Made by a program: the position numbers and the translations under genes
Part shown: positions 26,645 to 35,825 of the stretch, in pieces
How positions within the stretch are numbered: position 1 is the stretch's first letter
Layout: each line of letters opens with the position of its first letter
Notes under the pieces: model-generated
The model's database searches: none
What the model was told of the DNA's origin: nothing
The model's input: the letters and a program-made list of their open reading frames with translations, nothing else
NCBI GenBank assembly: GCA_964521285.1
Contig: CAZFQS010000023.1
Location: 1 to 58,064, forward strand
DNA from: G020354785 sp964521285
GTDB lineage: Bacteria; Bacteroidota; Bacteroidia; Bacteroidales; UBA10428
Length of the DNA stretch: 58,064 nucleotides
Direction: 5' to 3'

Positions 26645-26952
26645 TTCAGTGTGCTTTTTATTCTGTCAATATTAGTAATGAACACGGCTGATTCATAATG
26701 CTTTATTACTTCTTTTGCAAAGCTTATTACCACTACATATTTTCCGTAGGCCTTCCTTAATATACTCACATAATTTAAATTGACCGTATTGTTAATTACG
26801 ATATCTGTTGTTTTATAAAAAGATTCTGTGAATTTGAGTCCGGTTTCAATAATTTTTCTGGCAACATCCTTATTATCAGTCCTGTGAGTATAATTAATTA
26901 CATCTTCATCATTGGGGATAAGAAGGGCTAATATCTCCTTTGTCAAAGCCAT
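26641..26952 (-). CDS. Hypothetical 103-residue protein
   Basis: The protein starts MALTKEILALLIPNDEDVIN and has no signal peptide, membrane segment or motif I know. The middle (TTDIVINNTVNLNYVSILRKAYGKYVVVISFAKEVI) alternates like a mixed alpha/beta fold. It overlaps the end of glnN by four bases. On its own strand it begins about 28 bases after the T run of the rpmH terminator, so it would need read-through or a promoter inside the terminator. It is probably real because no stop interrupts it and the gap would otherwise be empty, but support is moderate. Confidence 0.55.
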   Translation of the reverse strand: MALTKEILALLIPNDEDVINYTHRTDNKDVARKIIETGLKFTESFYKTTDIVINNTVNLNYVSILRKAYGKYVVVISFAKEVIKHYESAVFITNIDRIKSTLN

Positions 26953-26989
26953 AGTCAGATTATTATAGCAATAAGATCAGAAAAAAAAA

Positions 26990-27008
26990 GGAAGGTAACC
27001 GACCTTCC
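26990..27008. terminator. Terminator downstream of rpmH, bidirectional
   Basis: GGAAGGT (26990-26996), loop AACCG, ACCTTCC (27002-27008). It is flanked by A residues on the left and T residues on the right, so it has a T run in both directions. It mainly ends the rpmH transcript. Confidence 0.88.
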
Positions 27009-27030
27009 ATTTTTTTTTAATTAAAAGAAT

Positions 27031-27186
27031 TTATTTTTTTCTTATTTCATCACTAACTGTTAGTCTCTTTCTTGCTTTAGCTCTTCTTCTTGCAAGTATC
27101 TTGCGCCCGCTGGCAGTCGATATTCTTTCACGAAATCCGTGCTTATTCTTACGTTTCCTGTTTGAGGGCTGGAATGTCCTTTTCAT
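27031..27186 (-). CDS. rpmH: Ribosomal protein bL34
   Basis: A 51-residue frame starts at the ATG at 27186-27184: MKRTFQPSNRKRKNKHGFRE, then a highly basic stretch with GRKILARRRAKARKRL. This is the diagnostic bL34 sequence with the usual Bacteroidetes short C-terminal extension (TVSDEIRKK). It is a component of the large ribosomal subunit. It is too short for simple ORF lists. The terminator behind it makes it a separate unit. Confidence 0.97.
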   Translation of the reverse strand: MKRTFQPSNRKRKNKHGFRERISTASGRKILARRRAKARKRLTVSDEIRKK

Positions 27187-27274
27187 CAAATTTTGATTTT
27201 AATGCAATTAACCAATTTCTTCGACCTGCAAAAGTAATGTTTTTTTATTATAACCAAAAATAACCTGTTGTTTT

Positions 27275-29053
27275 CTATTTTTCTACAGGATTATCAACTA
27301 TTGGCAGGTTTCCCGAGAGTGGTTTAATTATACCTTCTATCTCAATTTCTTCAAGCAGAATAGCATCGGGAGCAATAAAGGTAGCAGGAAGTCCATTTAT
27401 TATATTCAGACCTGATGCAAAGGAGTTAAATATATTACTGCTCATACCCTCGGGAAAGATTGTGTTATAAACTATTTCATCATTTGAAAGTCTTAATATG
27501 TGTTTAAGACTATTGTCACCCATGTTTTCTAAATTAACTGATCGTATAAGTTTTTCACTGCCGGTTTCTAATGACACTTTATATATATTGACAGGACGAT
27601 AATTTGTTTCCAGGGAAACCGGTTTAATAATAATTGCATAGTCTAATCCTTCTTCTTTGGCTTTTTCAATTAATTCATTTTTTAACTCTTCTTTTGATTT
27701 TCCTTCCGGGCATGAGAAAAAGATAACCCCGGGACCAATCTGCTTTGTGAATCCTCTGTTCATTATTGCAAACCTGTTATGTCCGTTTGATTCCTTTATT
27801 CTTTTTGTAGGAGTTCGATCATTAAGGAGGGTTTTCAGGATGCCATTTTCAATTAGTACCAAATTGTCAGGTGGAATAACTCCTTCAGCGTCTACAGGAA
27901 AACTTCCCAGCAGGTTTGTGCCCTTGTACTTGTTTAATTTGGACCGGGCTGTAACTGAAAGATAGCTGGAAATTATTTTTTTATCAATTTTTGATTCAGT
28001 AGAAAAACTTTGCTGACCATAATACATAGCCATCTGAGGATTAGCATACAAAGGTTCACGGTAAGCAATTAAACTGTTGGTACCGGTAAACAGATTATAC
28101 GCAAGGAGCTGAGCCACTGCCTGATCAGTTATTAATATGGGGCCGGAATAACTATCTTCAAATACATCTGCCGTTCTTAACGCAATTAAATTATTTACCA
28201 TATTTTCGGCATCCTTTTTTAATACTTCCAAATCAGGATATTCGTCCGGCTTTAAAAAGTAATATATAACCTGATTATTAATTACTTCACTATCATCTGC
28301 TACGGTTTGTGCACTTACAACAATTGAACAAACAGATAATGGTAAAATTACCTCAGTTCCTTCGCTGTTGATAAAGTAAATATCTGCGTAATACATTATT
28401 ATTGTGACATCTGAATAAAATATTTCCGGGTAATTATTAAATATTGATGATAATTCTCTGGCAACATTTTCGTATTTATCTTTATTAAAATCAAATTTTA
28501 CACAGGGAATATTTTGTTTCACCACAGGGGCATGGCTGAAATCAGCAATAGGTAAATCTTCAGGTGCTATGTTTTTTTCCCTCATGGCCGTAATTTTGTT
28601 TTTGTAGGTTTGTGAGGCAGATTTAAAAACCCTGTCTGTTGCTTCCCATAAACAACGTCGGATACCATAATAGTCATTATCCAGGGGAAGTTGATGATAC
28701 TGAGGGTTATCCGGACTGCTGTCCATAATATCCTCGAAGTTCTCGTCAGTCATCTGATAATCGCCAATCATAACGCGTATAATCCAATCCCTGAGATGTG
28801 TCATATTTGATGTTACCAGGGATCCAAGGGTTGCATTAATTGATAAAGTGTGTGCATCTGCTATGGCATAACTTATAAAAAAAGGTTTGTTATAATCTTT
28901 ATATTCAAGATTTTCCATATTTTTTTGCAATTCGTCACGCATTGCTAACATTATTACATTTTCTGTACTGTCAGCTGGAAAGTCATTTTGTGCAAAAAGA
29001 CTAAGTGACGAAATAACTGTTAAGATTGTGATTGTTAATTTTAATTTTTTCAT
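27275..29053 (-). CDS. Exported TldE/PmbA-like protein, no metal site
   Basis: The 592-residue protein has a signal peptide (MKKLKLTITILTVISSLSLFAQ) and is homologous to the TldD/PmbA family. Where the upstream neighbour has the metal motif HEIFGH, this protein reads AYNLFTG (residues 318-324), aligned by the shared Y-S/T-GP stretch before it. Both histidines and the Glu are thus replaced. The C-terminal part (TRSVNLENMGDNSLKHILRLS-like beta strands) follows the family. In E. coli, TldD (catalytic) and TldE (not) form a heterodimeric protease; this gene and its neighbour, 35 bases upstream, look like an exported version of that pair. Confidence 0.85.
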   Translation of the reverse strand: MKKLKLTITILTVISSLSLFAQNDFPADSTENVIMLAMRDELQKNMENLEYKDYNKPFFISYAIADAHTLSINATLGSLVTSNMTHLRDWIIRVMIGDYQMTDENFEDIMDSSPDNPQYHQLPLDNDYYGIRRCLWEATDRVFKSASQTYKNKITAMREKNIAPEDLPIADFSHAPVVKQNIPCVKFDFNKDKYENVARELSSIFNNYPEIFYSDVTIIMYYADIYFINSEGTEVILPLSVCSIVVSAQTVADDSEVINNQVIYYFLKPDEYPDLEVLKKDAENMVNNLIALRTADVFEDSYSGPILITDQAVAQLLAYNLFTGTNSLIAYREPLYANPQMAMYYGQQSFSTESKIDKKIISSYLSVTARSKLNKYKGTNLLGSFPVDAEGVIPPDNLVLIENGILKTLLNDRTPTKRIKESNGHNRFAIMNRGFTKQIGPGVIFFSCPEGKSKEELKNELIEKAKEEGLDYAIIIKPVSLETNYRPVNIYKVSLETGSEKLIRSVNLENMGDNSLKHILRLSNDEIVYNTIFPEGMSSNIFNSFASGLNIINGLPATFIAPDAILLEEIEIEGIIKPLSGNLPIVDNPVEK

Positions 29054-29088
29054 ATATTTTTTCTTCTCAAATATTTCAGGTTTAAATT

Positions 29089-30804
29089 TTAATACCTGCT
29101 ATTTTTTTTAGGGAGTTCTGGTCGCGGTAGAATAGGTAGTGCTCCCTGGTCTTCGTGCTTCCTTTGCGTTTCGATTTTTTTTACGAATAATGATGGTGAA
29201 ATAGCTGTTACAGGTATATTTCCTGATTCAGCACCACAGAAACCGGTAAAAACCTGCGGTGAATCACCGGCGGCTATGATCTCAGAGAACATTAAAAGAG
29301 GAGTGCCTATCAGTTCCACACCACGAACCAGTTCATCGGCCCTGCCATCTATATATATACGATAAACTTCAGTAGGAATAATATTAAAAACATTTGGAGT
29401 ATATACATTTGTTAATGTAAAACCTCCAATAACTTCTTTAAAGAGATAACCATATTCTTTTTTTTGTTTTTTGCATTCCTTAATTAGTAATTTACGTAAT
29501 TCTTTATCTGATATGGGATTAGAAGTCTCAACTATTAAATTAGACTGCCTGGAAACAGGATGCATCCCTGCCTGGGCTCTTCCATGTCCGTTTGAGTTCA
29601 TATTATTTTTAAAAGGAGTCCGGGACATAAGAAAATTACTCAGGATTCCTTTACTTACAACTTCAACTTTCGAAGCTTTTACTCCCTCATCGTCATAAAC
29701 ATATTTGCCAAAGAGATCCTGACCGTTAAATGAAACCATAGTTGGATCAAAAACAATATTTATATATTCCGGAAGGACCTTTTCACCCACCTTGTTTTTA
29801 AAAGTATGGCTGTCTGTTTCGCTTTTCAGTCTGTGACCTTCAACCCTGTGTCCGAATATTTCATGGAAAAATACTCCTGCAGCTTCCGGTGATAATATTG
29901 CCGGACCAGTATAGGGCTGGGCAATAGATGCGTTTTTTAGTTTCCTGAGTTTATTAACCATCTGTTTTATATCTTCCATGATTTTTTCATCTTCCGGTAA
30001 GTCAGATGGCCTGAATGCATAATATGATTTGTAAAGTGGCAGTAAACTGCCATCATCAGCTTTTATTTTACCAAATATTTGTAATCTGGTGTAAGTCTTA
30101 TTTTGAGCAACTTTACTTCCCTCACTTGAAATAAAATATTTTCTTTCAGTAACATAAGTTATTAATGCTTTACCAACAATAATTGCCTGCTCCTCGAGAA
30201 ACGGCCTGGAAAATTTTTTAATTTTATTTTCCCATTCTGTTTTATTCAATTGGTTTTCACTATCATCAGGTGGTGGTTCATAGTAGGACACAGGAGGTTC
30301 TTTTGAGAAATCACCTGTATATTTTGAAGTATCATTTTTAAGTTCATTCTCAATTATCGTATAGGAACTAACTGCATTTTTATAAGCCCTGTCCGTTACG
30401 CGCCATATTGCCTGTTTCAATGCATTTTCATTGTTTTCAACAGGAAATACCGTGCCAAAGCTATGACTTGTATTATTTGCATTAAATCCATTCTTCAGCT
30501 CATGGGTATTGTCAAGCTCGTAACTACCAACCTTTAGGGTAGTAGTTAAAATTCTACCCTTGTAGTCATCTGACTGGGTCAGACTTCCAAAGGTAGATTC
30601 AATTGCTGTACTAGATATTTCATCAACCCTGTAACTTAAATAATATGGTGGATAATTTTCTTCACCAAGTCTGGTAAATTCCCTGTTAAGCTCATCTGAG
30701 ATAATCGTCATCACGGGATCCTGTCCATAGAAAAGATGAATATTCGAAATGCTTATAAATATTATTAATAATAGATTAGTAGCCTTTAAATTATTATTCC
30801 TCAT
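29089..30804 (-). CDS. Exported TldD-like metalloprotease
   Basis: The 571-residue protein has a signal peptide (hydrophobic residues 11-24, cleavage near FYG-Q) and a full TldD/PmbA domain. The metal-binding motif is HEIFGHRVEGH, with His314, Glu315 and His319 (HExxxH). Cys523 in FCGAESGNIPV matches the third metal ligand of E. coli TldD. TldD proteases degrade small or unfolded peptides and act in microcin and antitoxin maturation in the cytosol; these two are exported, so their substrates must lie in the periplasm. The TldE-like partner follows after 35 bases, so the genes are co-transcribed. Confidence 0.9.
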   Translation of the reverse strand: MRNNNLKATNLLLIIFISISNIHLFYGQDPVMTIISDELNREFTRLGEENYPPYYLSYRVDEISSTAIESTFGSLTQSDDYKGRILTTTLKVGSYELDNTHELKNGFNANNTSHSFGTVFPVENNENALKQAIWRVTDRAYKNAVSSYTIIENELKNDTSKYTGDFSKEPPVSYYEPPPDDSENQLNKTEWENKIKKFSRPFLEEQAIIVGKALITYVTERKYFISSEGSKVAQNKTYTRLQIFGKIKADDGSLLPLYKSYYAFRPSDLPEDEKIMEDIKQMVNKLRKLKNASIAQPYTGPAILSPEAAGVFFHEIFGHRVEGHRLKSETDSHTFKNKVGEKVLPEYINIVFDPTMVSFNGQDLFGKYVYDDEGVKASKVEVVSKGILSNFLMSRTPFKNNMNSNGHGRAQAGMHPVSRQSNLIVETSNPISDKELRKLLIKECKKQKKEYGYLFKEVIGGFTLTNVYTPNVFNIIPTEVYRIYIDGRADELVRGVELIGTPLLMFSEIIAAGDSPQVFTGFCGAESGNIPVTAISPSLFVKKIETQRKHEDQGALPILPRPELPKKNSRY

Positions 30805-30904
30805 ACTGATTATTTATTTACAATGCAATTAATATTTTTTATATTCATAACCTATATCTTTTAACAAAATTTTTCTTAAAGAGTTTTCTATATTTTAATT
30901 ATTA

Positions 30905-31780
30905 TTAAAACCAGAGATTTGTTTCACCTCCAAGCTTTTTATATGTAATTCTGAAGTATTCCCGCTGAATTTGACGTGTAACCGTACCCGGAAAGCCATT
31001 ATTAATTACTTTATTATTTAATCGAACGACAGGTGTAATGTCATTACCAGTGCCAATAATAAAAAGTTCATCAAGCTCATATATATCCACTTCTCTTATA
31101 GAGGATTCCTTAATATATATTCCCAGATCTTTACAGATATTAAATACCACCTTTTTTGTTATTCCAGGCAGGATTAAATTGCAATCAGGATGGGTGAAAA
31201 CAACATTTGTTTTTACACCCAGAACATTTGAATGAGATGCCTCTGTTACTACCCCATTCCTTATTAAAATACATTCTCTGGCGTTTTCCTCATTTGCTTC
31301 CTGGAACAATAAAGTATTTGGCAATAGTGATACAGACTTTATATCACAACGTAACCAGCGAATATCAGGTCTTGTAATAGCTTTAACACCTCTTTTCAAA
31401 TCGTTTACAGAGGGTTTTCTCTCGTAAGCATAAATATAAACTGTAGGTGATACATTCTCAACAGGGAAACTATGCATCCTTCTGTGTACTCCCCTTGTTA
31501 TTTGCAGATAAATATCCGAGTACTGCCCTTCCAAATTATTTTGAGATATAAGATTTTTACAAATAGAATATAATGTGTCTATACCTTTAAAATTTATTTT
31601 TATTTCAGATAGACTTCTTTTGAGACGTTCCATATGTTCTTCGAAGCAAAAGAAATTACCCTTAAAACAACGAATTACTTCATATACACCATCAGCAAAA
31701 TAAAATCCCCTGTCATCAGGTGAAATATATGCTTTCTCTTTATCAATGAATTCTCCATTTAAAAATACTATTTCTCTCAT
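30905..31780 (-). CDS. Class IV aminotransferase, D-alanine transaminase-like
   Basis: The 291-residue PLP enzyme of fold type IV has the typical length. It starts VFLNGEFIDKEKAYISPDDRGF, contains FADGVYEVIR (residues 28-37), the catalytic Lys148 in DIKSVSLLPN, EASHSNVLG (phosphate-side turn) and GTGNDITPV near the end. This pattern is closest to D-amino-acid aminotransferases, though branched-chain aminotransferases and aminodeoxychorismate lyases belong to the same family. It would make D-glutamate or D-alanine for peptidoglycan, or transfer amino groups of branched-chain acids. It precedes tldD by 100 bases on the same strand. Confidence 0.85.
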   Translation of the reverse strand: MREIVFLNGEFIDKEKAYISPDDRGFYFADGVYEVIRCFKGNFFCFEEHMERLKRSLSEIKINFKGIDTLYSICKNLISQNNLEGQYSDIYLQITRGVHRRMHSFPVENVSPTVYIYAYERKPSVNDLKRGVKAITRPDIRWLRCDIKSVSLLPNTLLFQEANEENARECILIRNGVVTEASHSNVLGVKTNVVFTHPDCNLILPGITKKVVFNICKDLGIYIKESSIREVDIYELDELFIIGTGNDITPVVRLNNKVINNGFPGTVTRQIQREYFRITYKKLGGETNLWF

Positions 31781-31818
31781 CTCCTAATAAATTGATTCAA
31801 ATTTTCTTAGATTACAAA

Positions 31819-32661
31819 TCAAATTTCACACTTAATATCTTTCCAATATGTTTTTTCAAGTTGTTTCATTTCAGAAAAATCAAGCGACTGTGTTTTAATT
31901 ATCAGTCTGGCCTTGCCTTTAAAATTTCCGGAAGGTTTAATCATCAATGCAATACCACTTTGATTTTTGTTGGCTGCATACCACGTAGACAAGAAGTAAT
32001 ATATTTTAAGTTTTAAAAATCCGTAAAACGGATCAGCTATATAAACGAATTCATTTGTGATTTTATGTAATATAGCCATATGATTTGGCAGATATAAAAT
32101 TAATGGCAGGTAAACACCTGATATTAGCTTATTAATATCTGTATTTATTAACTTTATCCGCAAACCTATATTTTCTGCCGTATTTATAATATCATTTACT
32201 GAAAGTATATTTAATGTCCCTGATATTTTAGAAGCCTTCCTGATTCTTTTATATGAAATTTTTTTTCCATAATATTTAGAAATCATTTGCAGACAGACCA
32301 AACCTGATTGATAACCTCTTTTTTGCTTATAAAAAGGAAAATGCGGGAAATAAAATCTCCTTTTAATAATGATTATTATCACAATGACCAAAAAGCCTGC
32401 AATAATTATCAGTCCAATAACTGCTTTCCGGTAAAATTTTATTATATATTCCTGCTCGGCAACCAGGGATTGCAGTTGAAATAAGATGTTGGTAAAACTT
32501 TCTTTTATTGATAATGTGTCTGCCTGAAATTCAGATGAGTCATAGACAGAAATAATCTGCTGCTGATCGTAGATATTTATGGTATCAGAGGTAGTTTTAT
32601 TGCTTGGAAAGGCCAGGGTTGAAAATAACAGGTATAATATAAGAATATAGAAATACCGCAT
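31819..32661 (-). CDS. Membrane-anchored C39-like protein, Cys replaced by Ser
   Basis: The ATG at 32661 starts a signal-peptide-like leader (MRYFYILILYLLFSTLAFPS); an ATG 19 codons upstream is possible but unlikely. The protein is 280 residues long. Residues 21-78 are polar, one membrane helix lies at about 79-100, and a C39 peptidase-like domain follows. It keeps the oxyanion Gln113, His194 (NHMAIL) and Asp210 (ADP), but the catalytic Cys position reads QSGLVC, so Ser119 replaces Cys. C39 domains cleave double-glycine leaders, and inactive versions bind substrate in RTX exporters. No ABC transporter is adjacent. Downstream, at 38 bases, lies the aminotransferase gene. Confidence 0.7.
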   Translation of the reverse strand: MRYFYILILYLLFSTLAFPSNKTTSDTINIYDQQQIISVYDSSEFQADTLSIKESFTNILFQLQSLVAEQEYIIKFYRKAVIGLIIIAGFLVIVIIIIIKRRFYFPHFPFYKQKRGYQSGLVCLQMISKYYGKKISYKRIRKASKISGTLNILSVNDIINTAENIGLRIKLINTDINKLISGVYLPLILYLPNHMAILHKITNEFVYIADPFYGFLKLKIYYFLSTWYAANKNQSGIALMIKPSGNFKGKARLIIKTQSLDFSEMKQLEKTYWKDIKCEI

Positions 32662-33099
32662 ATAAAATTTGTCTTCAATCCTTAGTAATAATTCATAATA
32701 AATAAAATAACGCCTCAAATATAGGGTTTATTTCAAGACAATATTTTATTGAACTTACTTATAATGTATAAAAGTTATTATGCTGATGTAAATAAATTTT
32801 ATAATTGATAAAACAAAATCTCTTTTTTACTGTTATTATAATTAAAATTTACCTTAATAATTGATTTGAAAAAAGTAAACAAAAATAATTAACAGGTAGC
32901 AAATATTTTGAATCAGATTGTTGAAAAAAAAAGTTTAAAGTATCTTACAGATTAATGTATAACTTTTTGAAATACAAGGAAATAAATATTGATGATTTAG
33001 GTCACCAATATTAGGTAACTAAGATCACTTATATTAATTTGACGTAATTGAACTAGTTTAATATCTTTGATTATAAATTAAACACTTAATTCTAAATTT
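32662..33099. other. Intergenic region between divergent genes
   Basis: AT-rich, with no supported gene besides the alternative 19-codon extension of the C39-like protein. A canonical promoter at 33038-33069 (listed separately) serves the plus-strand gene. I see no promoter match for the minus-strand gene. Confidence 0.4.
33038..33069 (+). promoter_or_regulatory. Canonical Bacteroidetes promoter
   Basis: TTTG at 33038-33041, 20 bases, TATCTTTG at 33062-33069. This is an exact match to TTTG-N19/20-TAnnTTTG. Transcription would begin about 24 bases before the ATG at 33100. Confidence 0.65.
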
Positions 33100-33312
33100 A
33101 TGACAATGCTTGATGTGAAATATAATATAAAAAACTTAATATCAAGTATTTATGAGTGCCAGAAAAAGATTATCCTTAACCGACGTTTTATTCGTGAATT
33201 AGAGTCAGAAGGTAATGATGTAACTAAGCTGAAGAATGAGATTGAAGAATTAGAGCAGAAAATTATTGATTATCAAAACGAACTTAAAAAGAAATACCAG
33301 TTCTCATATTAA
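33100..33312 (+). CDS. Small coiled-coil protein
   Basis: The 70-residue soluble protein is almost entirely helical. Residues 20-65 form a charged heptad-like stretch (LESEGNDVTKLKNEIEELEQKIIDYQNELKKKY). It has no signal peptide and no Cys. A consensus promoter lies 31 bases upstream and a strong terminator 39 bases downstream, so it is a real, monocistronic gene. The second Met (residue 3) is an equally possible start. Function unknown; such proteins are seen in Bacteroidetes without annotation. Confidence 0.75.
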   Translation: MTMLDVKYNIKNLISSIYECQKKIILNRRFIRELESEGNDVTKLKNEIEELEQKIIDYQNELKKKYQFSY

Positions 33313-33627
33313 AGAATTCCATCATAAATCTGATATTAATTACTCTCTTAAAGAACCATTTTAGAGTTTATATGGTTCTTTTTTTTCACAGTCCTATTCA
33401 TAAATACAAATAAATATTTATCCGGTCTACACTTTTATTTGTCATTTATAGTGTATTACTAATCAAATAAACTCGCAAAATGTAGTTATCTTCATTAAAT
33501 TTGCTTCTGTATATCTTAAAATTATAATAAATTTTGTAAGTTTTACTGATGCTTGATATTTATTATATTCTCGTTTTACTTTTTAATTCTGAGTAGAAAA
33601 TTATGTAAGATTTAAAATTCATAAATT
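33313..33627. other. Intergenic region with terminator and -7-like element
   Basis: After the terminator at 33351-33386 no gene is seen. A -7-like TAAATTTG lies at 33496-33503 on the plus strand, without a -33 TTTG. If used, it would give the next gene a leader of about 118 bases. Confidence 0.35.
33351..33386 (+). terminator. Terminator of the coiled-coil gene
   Basis: AAGAACCAT (33351-33359), 12-base loop, ATGGTTCTT (33372-33380), followed by T residues to 33386. Nine perfect pairs. Confidence 0.88.
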
Positions 33628-34251
33628 ATGAACAAGTTGTTTTTTATTTTTATTATTCCCTTATGTATTCAATCATCATTTGCACAGTATGATGCTAATT
33701 ACATTTTTGGTAGAAAATCAAATGTGAAACAGAGCTTTTTTTTAGGACCGGAACTTAAACTTTCCAGGATGATTAAAGGATATCAGTTATACACAGGATT
33801 CAAAGGAGGTGTATTATTTAATGACAAAATTGCAATCGGACTGTCAGGAGGAGGATTTGTAACTGAAACAGTATTTAAATACTATTATGATCAGGGTGAT
33901 AAAGATCTGTTAAATACGGTGATGCTATACGGTGGTTTTAATATTGATTATATTATTCGCACCAGCTCACCTGTACAGTTATCTTTTCCAATGTTGGTGG
34001 GTGGTGCAGGAGTTGTATTATTTTCACCAGATACAACCATTAATATGATTGCTGATGAGAAAATGGTTGAAGGGGGAGTATTTATTATTTATGAACCAGG
34101 GATTAACCTTGAAGTGACTTTTACAAGGTTTTTAAGGATGGGATTAGGTATTGGTTACAGATTCGCTTTCAGGGGCGACATGGACAGGGTTTCATCCGGG
34201 GATTTGTCTGACTTTACTTTTAACTTGAATATTAAATTTGGATCTTTCTGA
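33628..34251 (+). CDS. Outer-membrane beta-barrel-like protein
   Basis: The 207-residue protein has a signal peptide (MNKLFFIFIIPLCIQSSFAQ). The mature part alternates polar and hydrophobic residues with many Gly and aromatic residues (YQLYTGFKGGVLF, KIAIGLSGGGFV, VMLYGGFNIDYI, FLRMGLGIGYRFAF). It ends FNLNIKFGSF, with the C-terminal Phe typical of barrels inserted by BamA. It resembles the small eight-stranded OMP families of Bacteroidetes. Function unknown. Confidence 0.8.
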   Translation: MNKLFFIFIIPLCIQSSFAQYDANYIFGRKSNVKQSFFLGPELKLSRMIKGYQLYTGFKGGVLFNDKIAIGLSGGGFVTETVFKYYYDQGDKDLLNTVMLYGGFNIDYIIRTSSPVQLSFPMLVGGAGVVLFSPDTTINMIADEKMVEGGVFIIYEPGINLEVTFTRFLRMGLGIGYRFAFRGDMDRVSSGDLSDFTFNLNIKFGSF

Positions 34252-34323
34252 GAGTATTATTTTCTGTCAGTCAAAGAATAAAATAACTACTTACATACAT
34301 CCGTTAAAACAGGTAACTCAATT

Positions 34324-35715
34324 TTACAAATGTATTACCTCGTTATAAGCAGCAGCAGCAGCTTCCATAATAGCTTCTGACATAGTGGGGTGTGGATGTA
34401 TTGATTTAATAATTTCATTGCCTGTTGTTTCAAGTTTTCTTGCCACAACAATTTCTGCTATCATTTCTGTTACATTATCACCTATCATATGTCCGCCAAG
34501 TAATTCTCCATATTTTGAATCAAAAATCAGTTTTATGAAACCGTCTTTATGTCCGGTAGCATTTGCTTTGCCCGATGCTGAATAAGGAAACTTACCAATT
34601 TTTATATCATATCCTGCTTCTTTTGCTGCCTTTTCATTGTAACCGACGGAAGCAATTTCAGGAATGGTATATGTGCACGCAGGTACATTATTGTAGTCAA
34701 CTGGTTCAGGATCTTTCCCTGCTATTTTTTCAACACATACAATTCCTTCGGATGAAGCTACATGGGCTAATGCGGGCCCATGCACTATATCTCCAATTGC
34801 ATATATGCCATTTATGTTAGTTCTGTAAAAATCATCGACTTTTAATTTCCCATTCTCTATTTGTATACCTAAAGATTCAATTCCAATATTTTCCAGATTT
34901 GGAGTAATTCCTACTGCAGAAAGCACAATTTCTGTTTCATATGTTTCAACACTCTTGCCAGTATTAATTTTCACTTTACACTTATTGCCTGAAGTATTAA
35001 CCGATTCTACTGATGAGTTAGTAAAAACGGTTATTCCTGCTTTTTTAAAAGATCTCTCCAGTTGTTTGGATACATCTTCATCTTCAAGAGGGACAACATT
35101 TGGTAATAACTCAACCAGTATTACTTTTGTGCCAATAGCATTATAAAAGTGTGCAAATTCACTCCCAATTGCTCCTGAGCCGATAACCAGCATCGATTCT
35201 GGCTGCTTTTTTAATGACAACGCTTCCCGGTAACCAATAATTTTATTTCCGTCTTGCTTTAAATTGGGTAATTCCTTTGATCTGGCACCTGTTGCCAGGA
35301 TGATATTGTCTGCTGAAATATTTTCTTTTTTCCCGTTTTTATCAGTTACCTCAATAGTCTTGTTATTAATTAATTTTCCATGTCCCGGAATATGGCCAAT
35401 CTTATTTTTCTTTAGCAGAAATTGTACTCCATTACTCATACTTTCAGCAACTTTTCGGCTTCTTTCTATCATTTTTGAAAAATCCGGTTTTATGGTTCCT
35501 GTTTTGGATATACCATAATCTTCTCCGTGCTTAAAATATTCATAGACCTGCGCACTTTTAAGCAATGATTTAGTTGGAATACAACCCCAATTAAGACAGA
35601 CTCCTCCAAGCTCGGCTTTTTCAATAATACCGGTTTTTATTCCCAGCTGAGAAGCCCGAATTGCAGCGACATATCCTCCTGGTCCGCTGCCGATAACTAA
35701 TAAATCATGTTTCAT
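34324..35715 (-). CDS. lpdA: Dihydrolipoyl dehydrogenase
   Basis: The 463-residue flavoprotein carries the FAD motif VIGSGPGGYVAAI (7-19), the redox disulfide GGVCLNWGC (Cys40, Cys45), a second Rossmann motif VIGSGAIGSEFA, AIGDIVHGPALAH, and the active-site HPHPTMSEA near the C-terminus. It reoxidises dihydrolipoamide of 2-oxoacid dehydrogenases or the glycine cleavage system. No E1, E2 or GcvH gene is adjacent, so its complex is encoded elsewhere. It lies 110 bases downstream of the purine permease gene on the same strand. Confidence 0.97.
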   Translation of the reverse strand: MKHDLLVIGSGPGGYVAAIRASQLGIKTGIIEKAELGGVCLNWGCIPTKSLLKSAQVYEYFKHGEDYGISKTGTIKPDFSKMIERSRKVAESMSNGVQFLLKKNKIGHIPGHGKLINNKTIEVTDKNGKKENISADNIILATGARSKELPNLKQDGNKIIGYREALSLKKQPESMLVIGSGAIGSEFAHFYNAIGTKVILVELLPNVVPLEDEDVSKQLERSFKKAGITVFTNSSVESVNTSGNKCKVKINTGKSVETYETEIVLSAVGITPNLENIGIESLGIQIENGKLKVDDFYRTNINGIYAIGDIVHGPALAHVASSEGIVCVEKIAGKDPEPVDYNNVPACTYTIPEIASVGYNEKAAKEAGYDIKIGKFPYSASGKANATGHKDGFIKLIFDSKYGELLGGHMIGDNVTEMIAEIVVARKLETTGNEIIKSIHPHPTMSEAIMEAAAAAYNEVIHL

Positions 35716-35825
35716 TACAGGATGGTTTTTATTGGTTGATAAAATTTTTAAGAATTATAGATAAAATTAAATAGTACTGAATAACCTTTATTAACAAATA
35801 ACAATGAGTATATGTTCTGAGGAAA

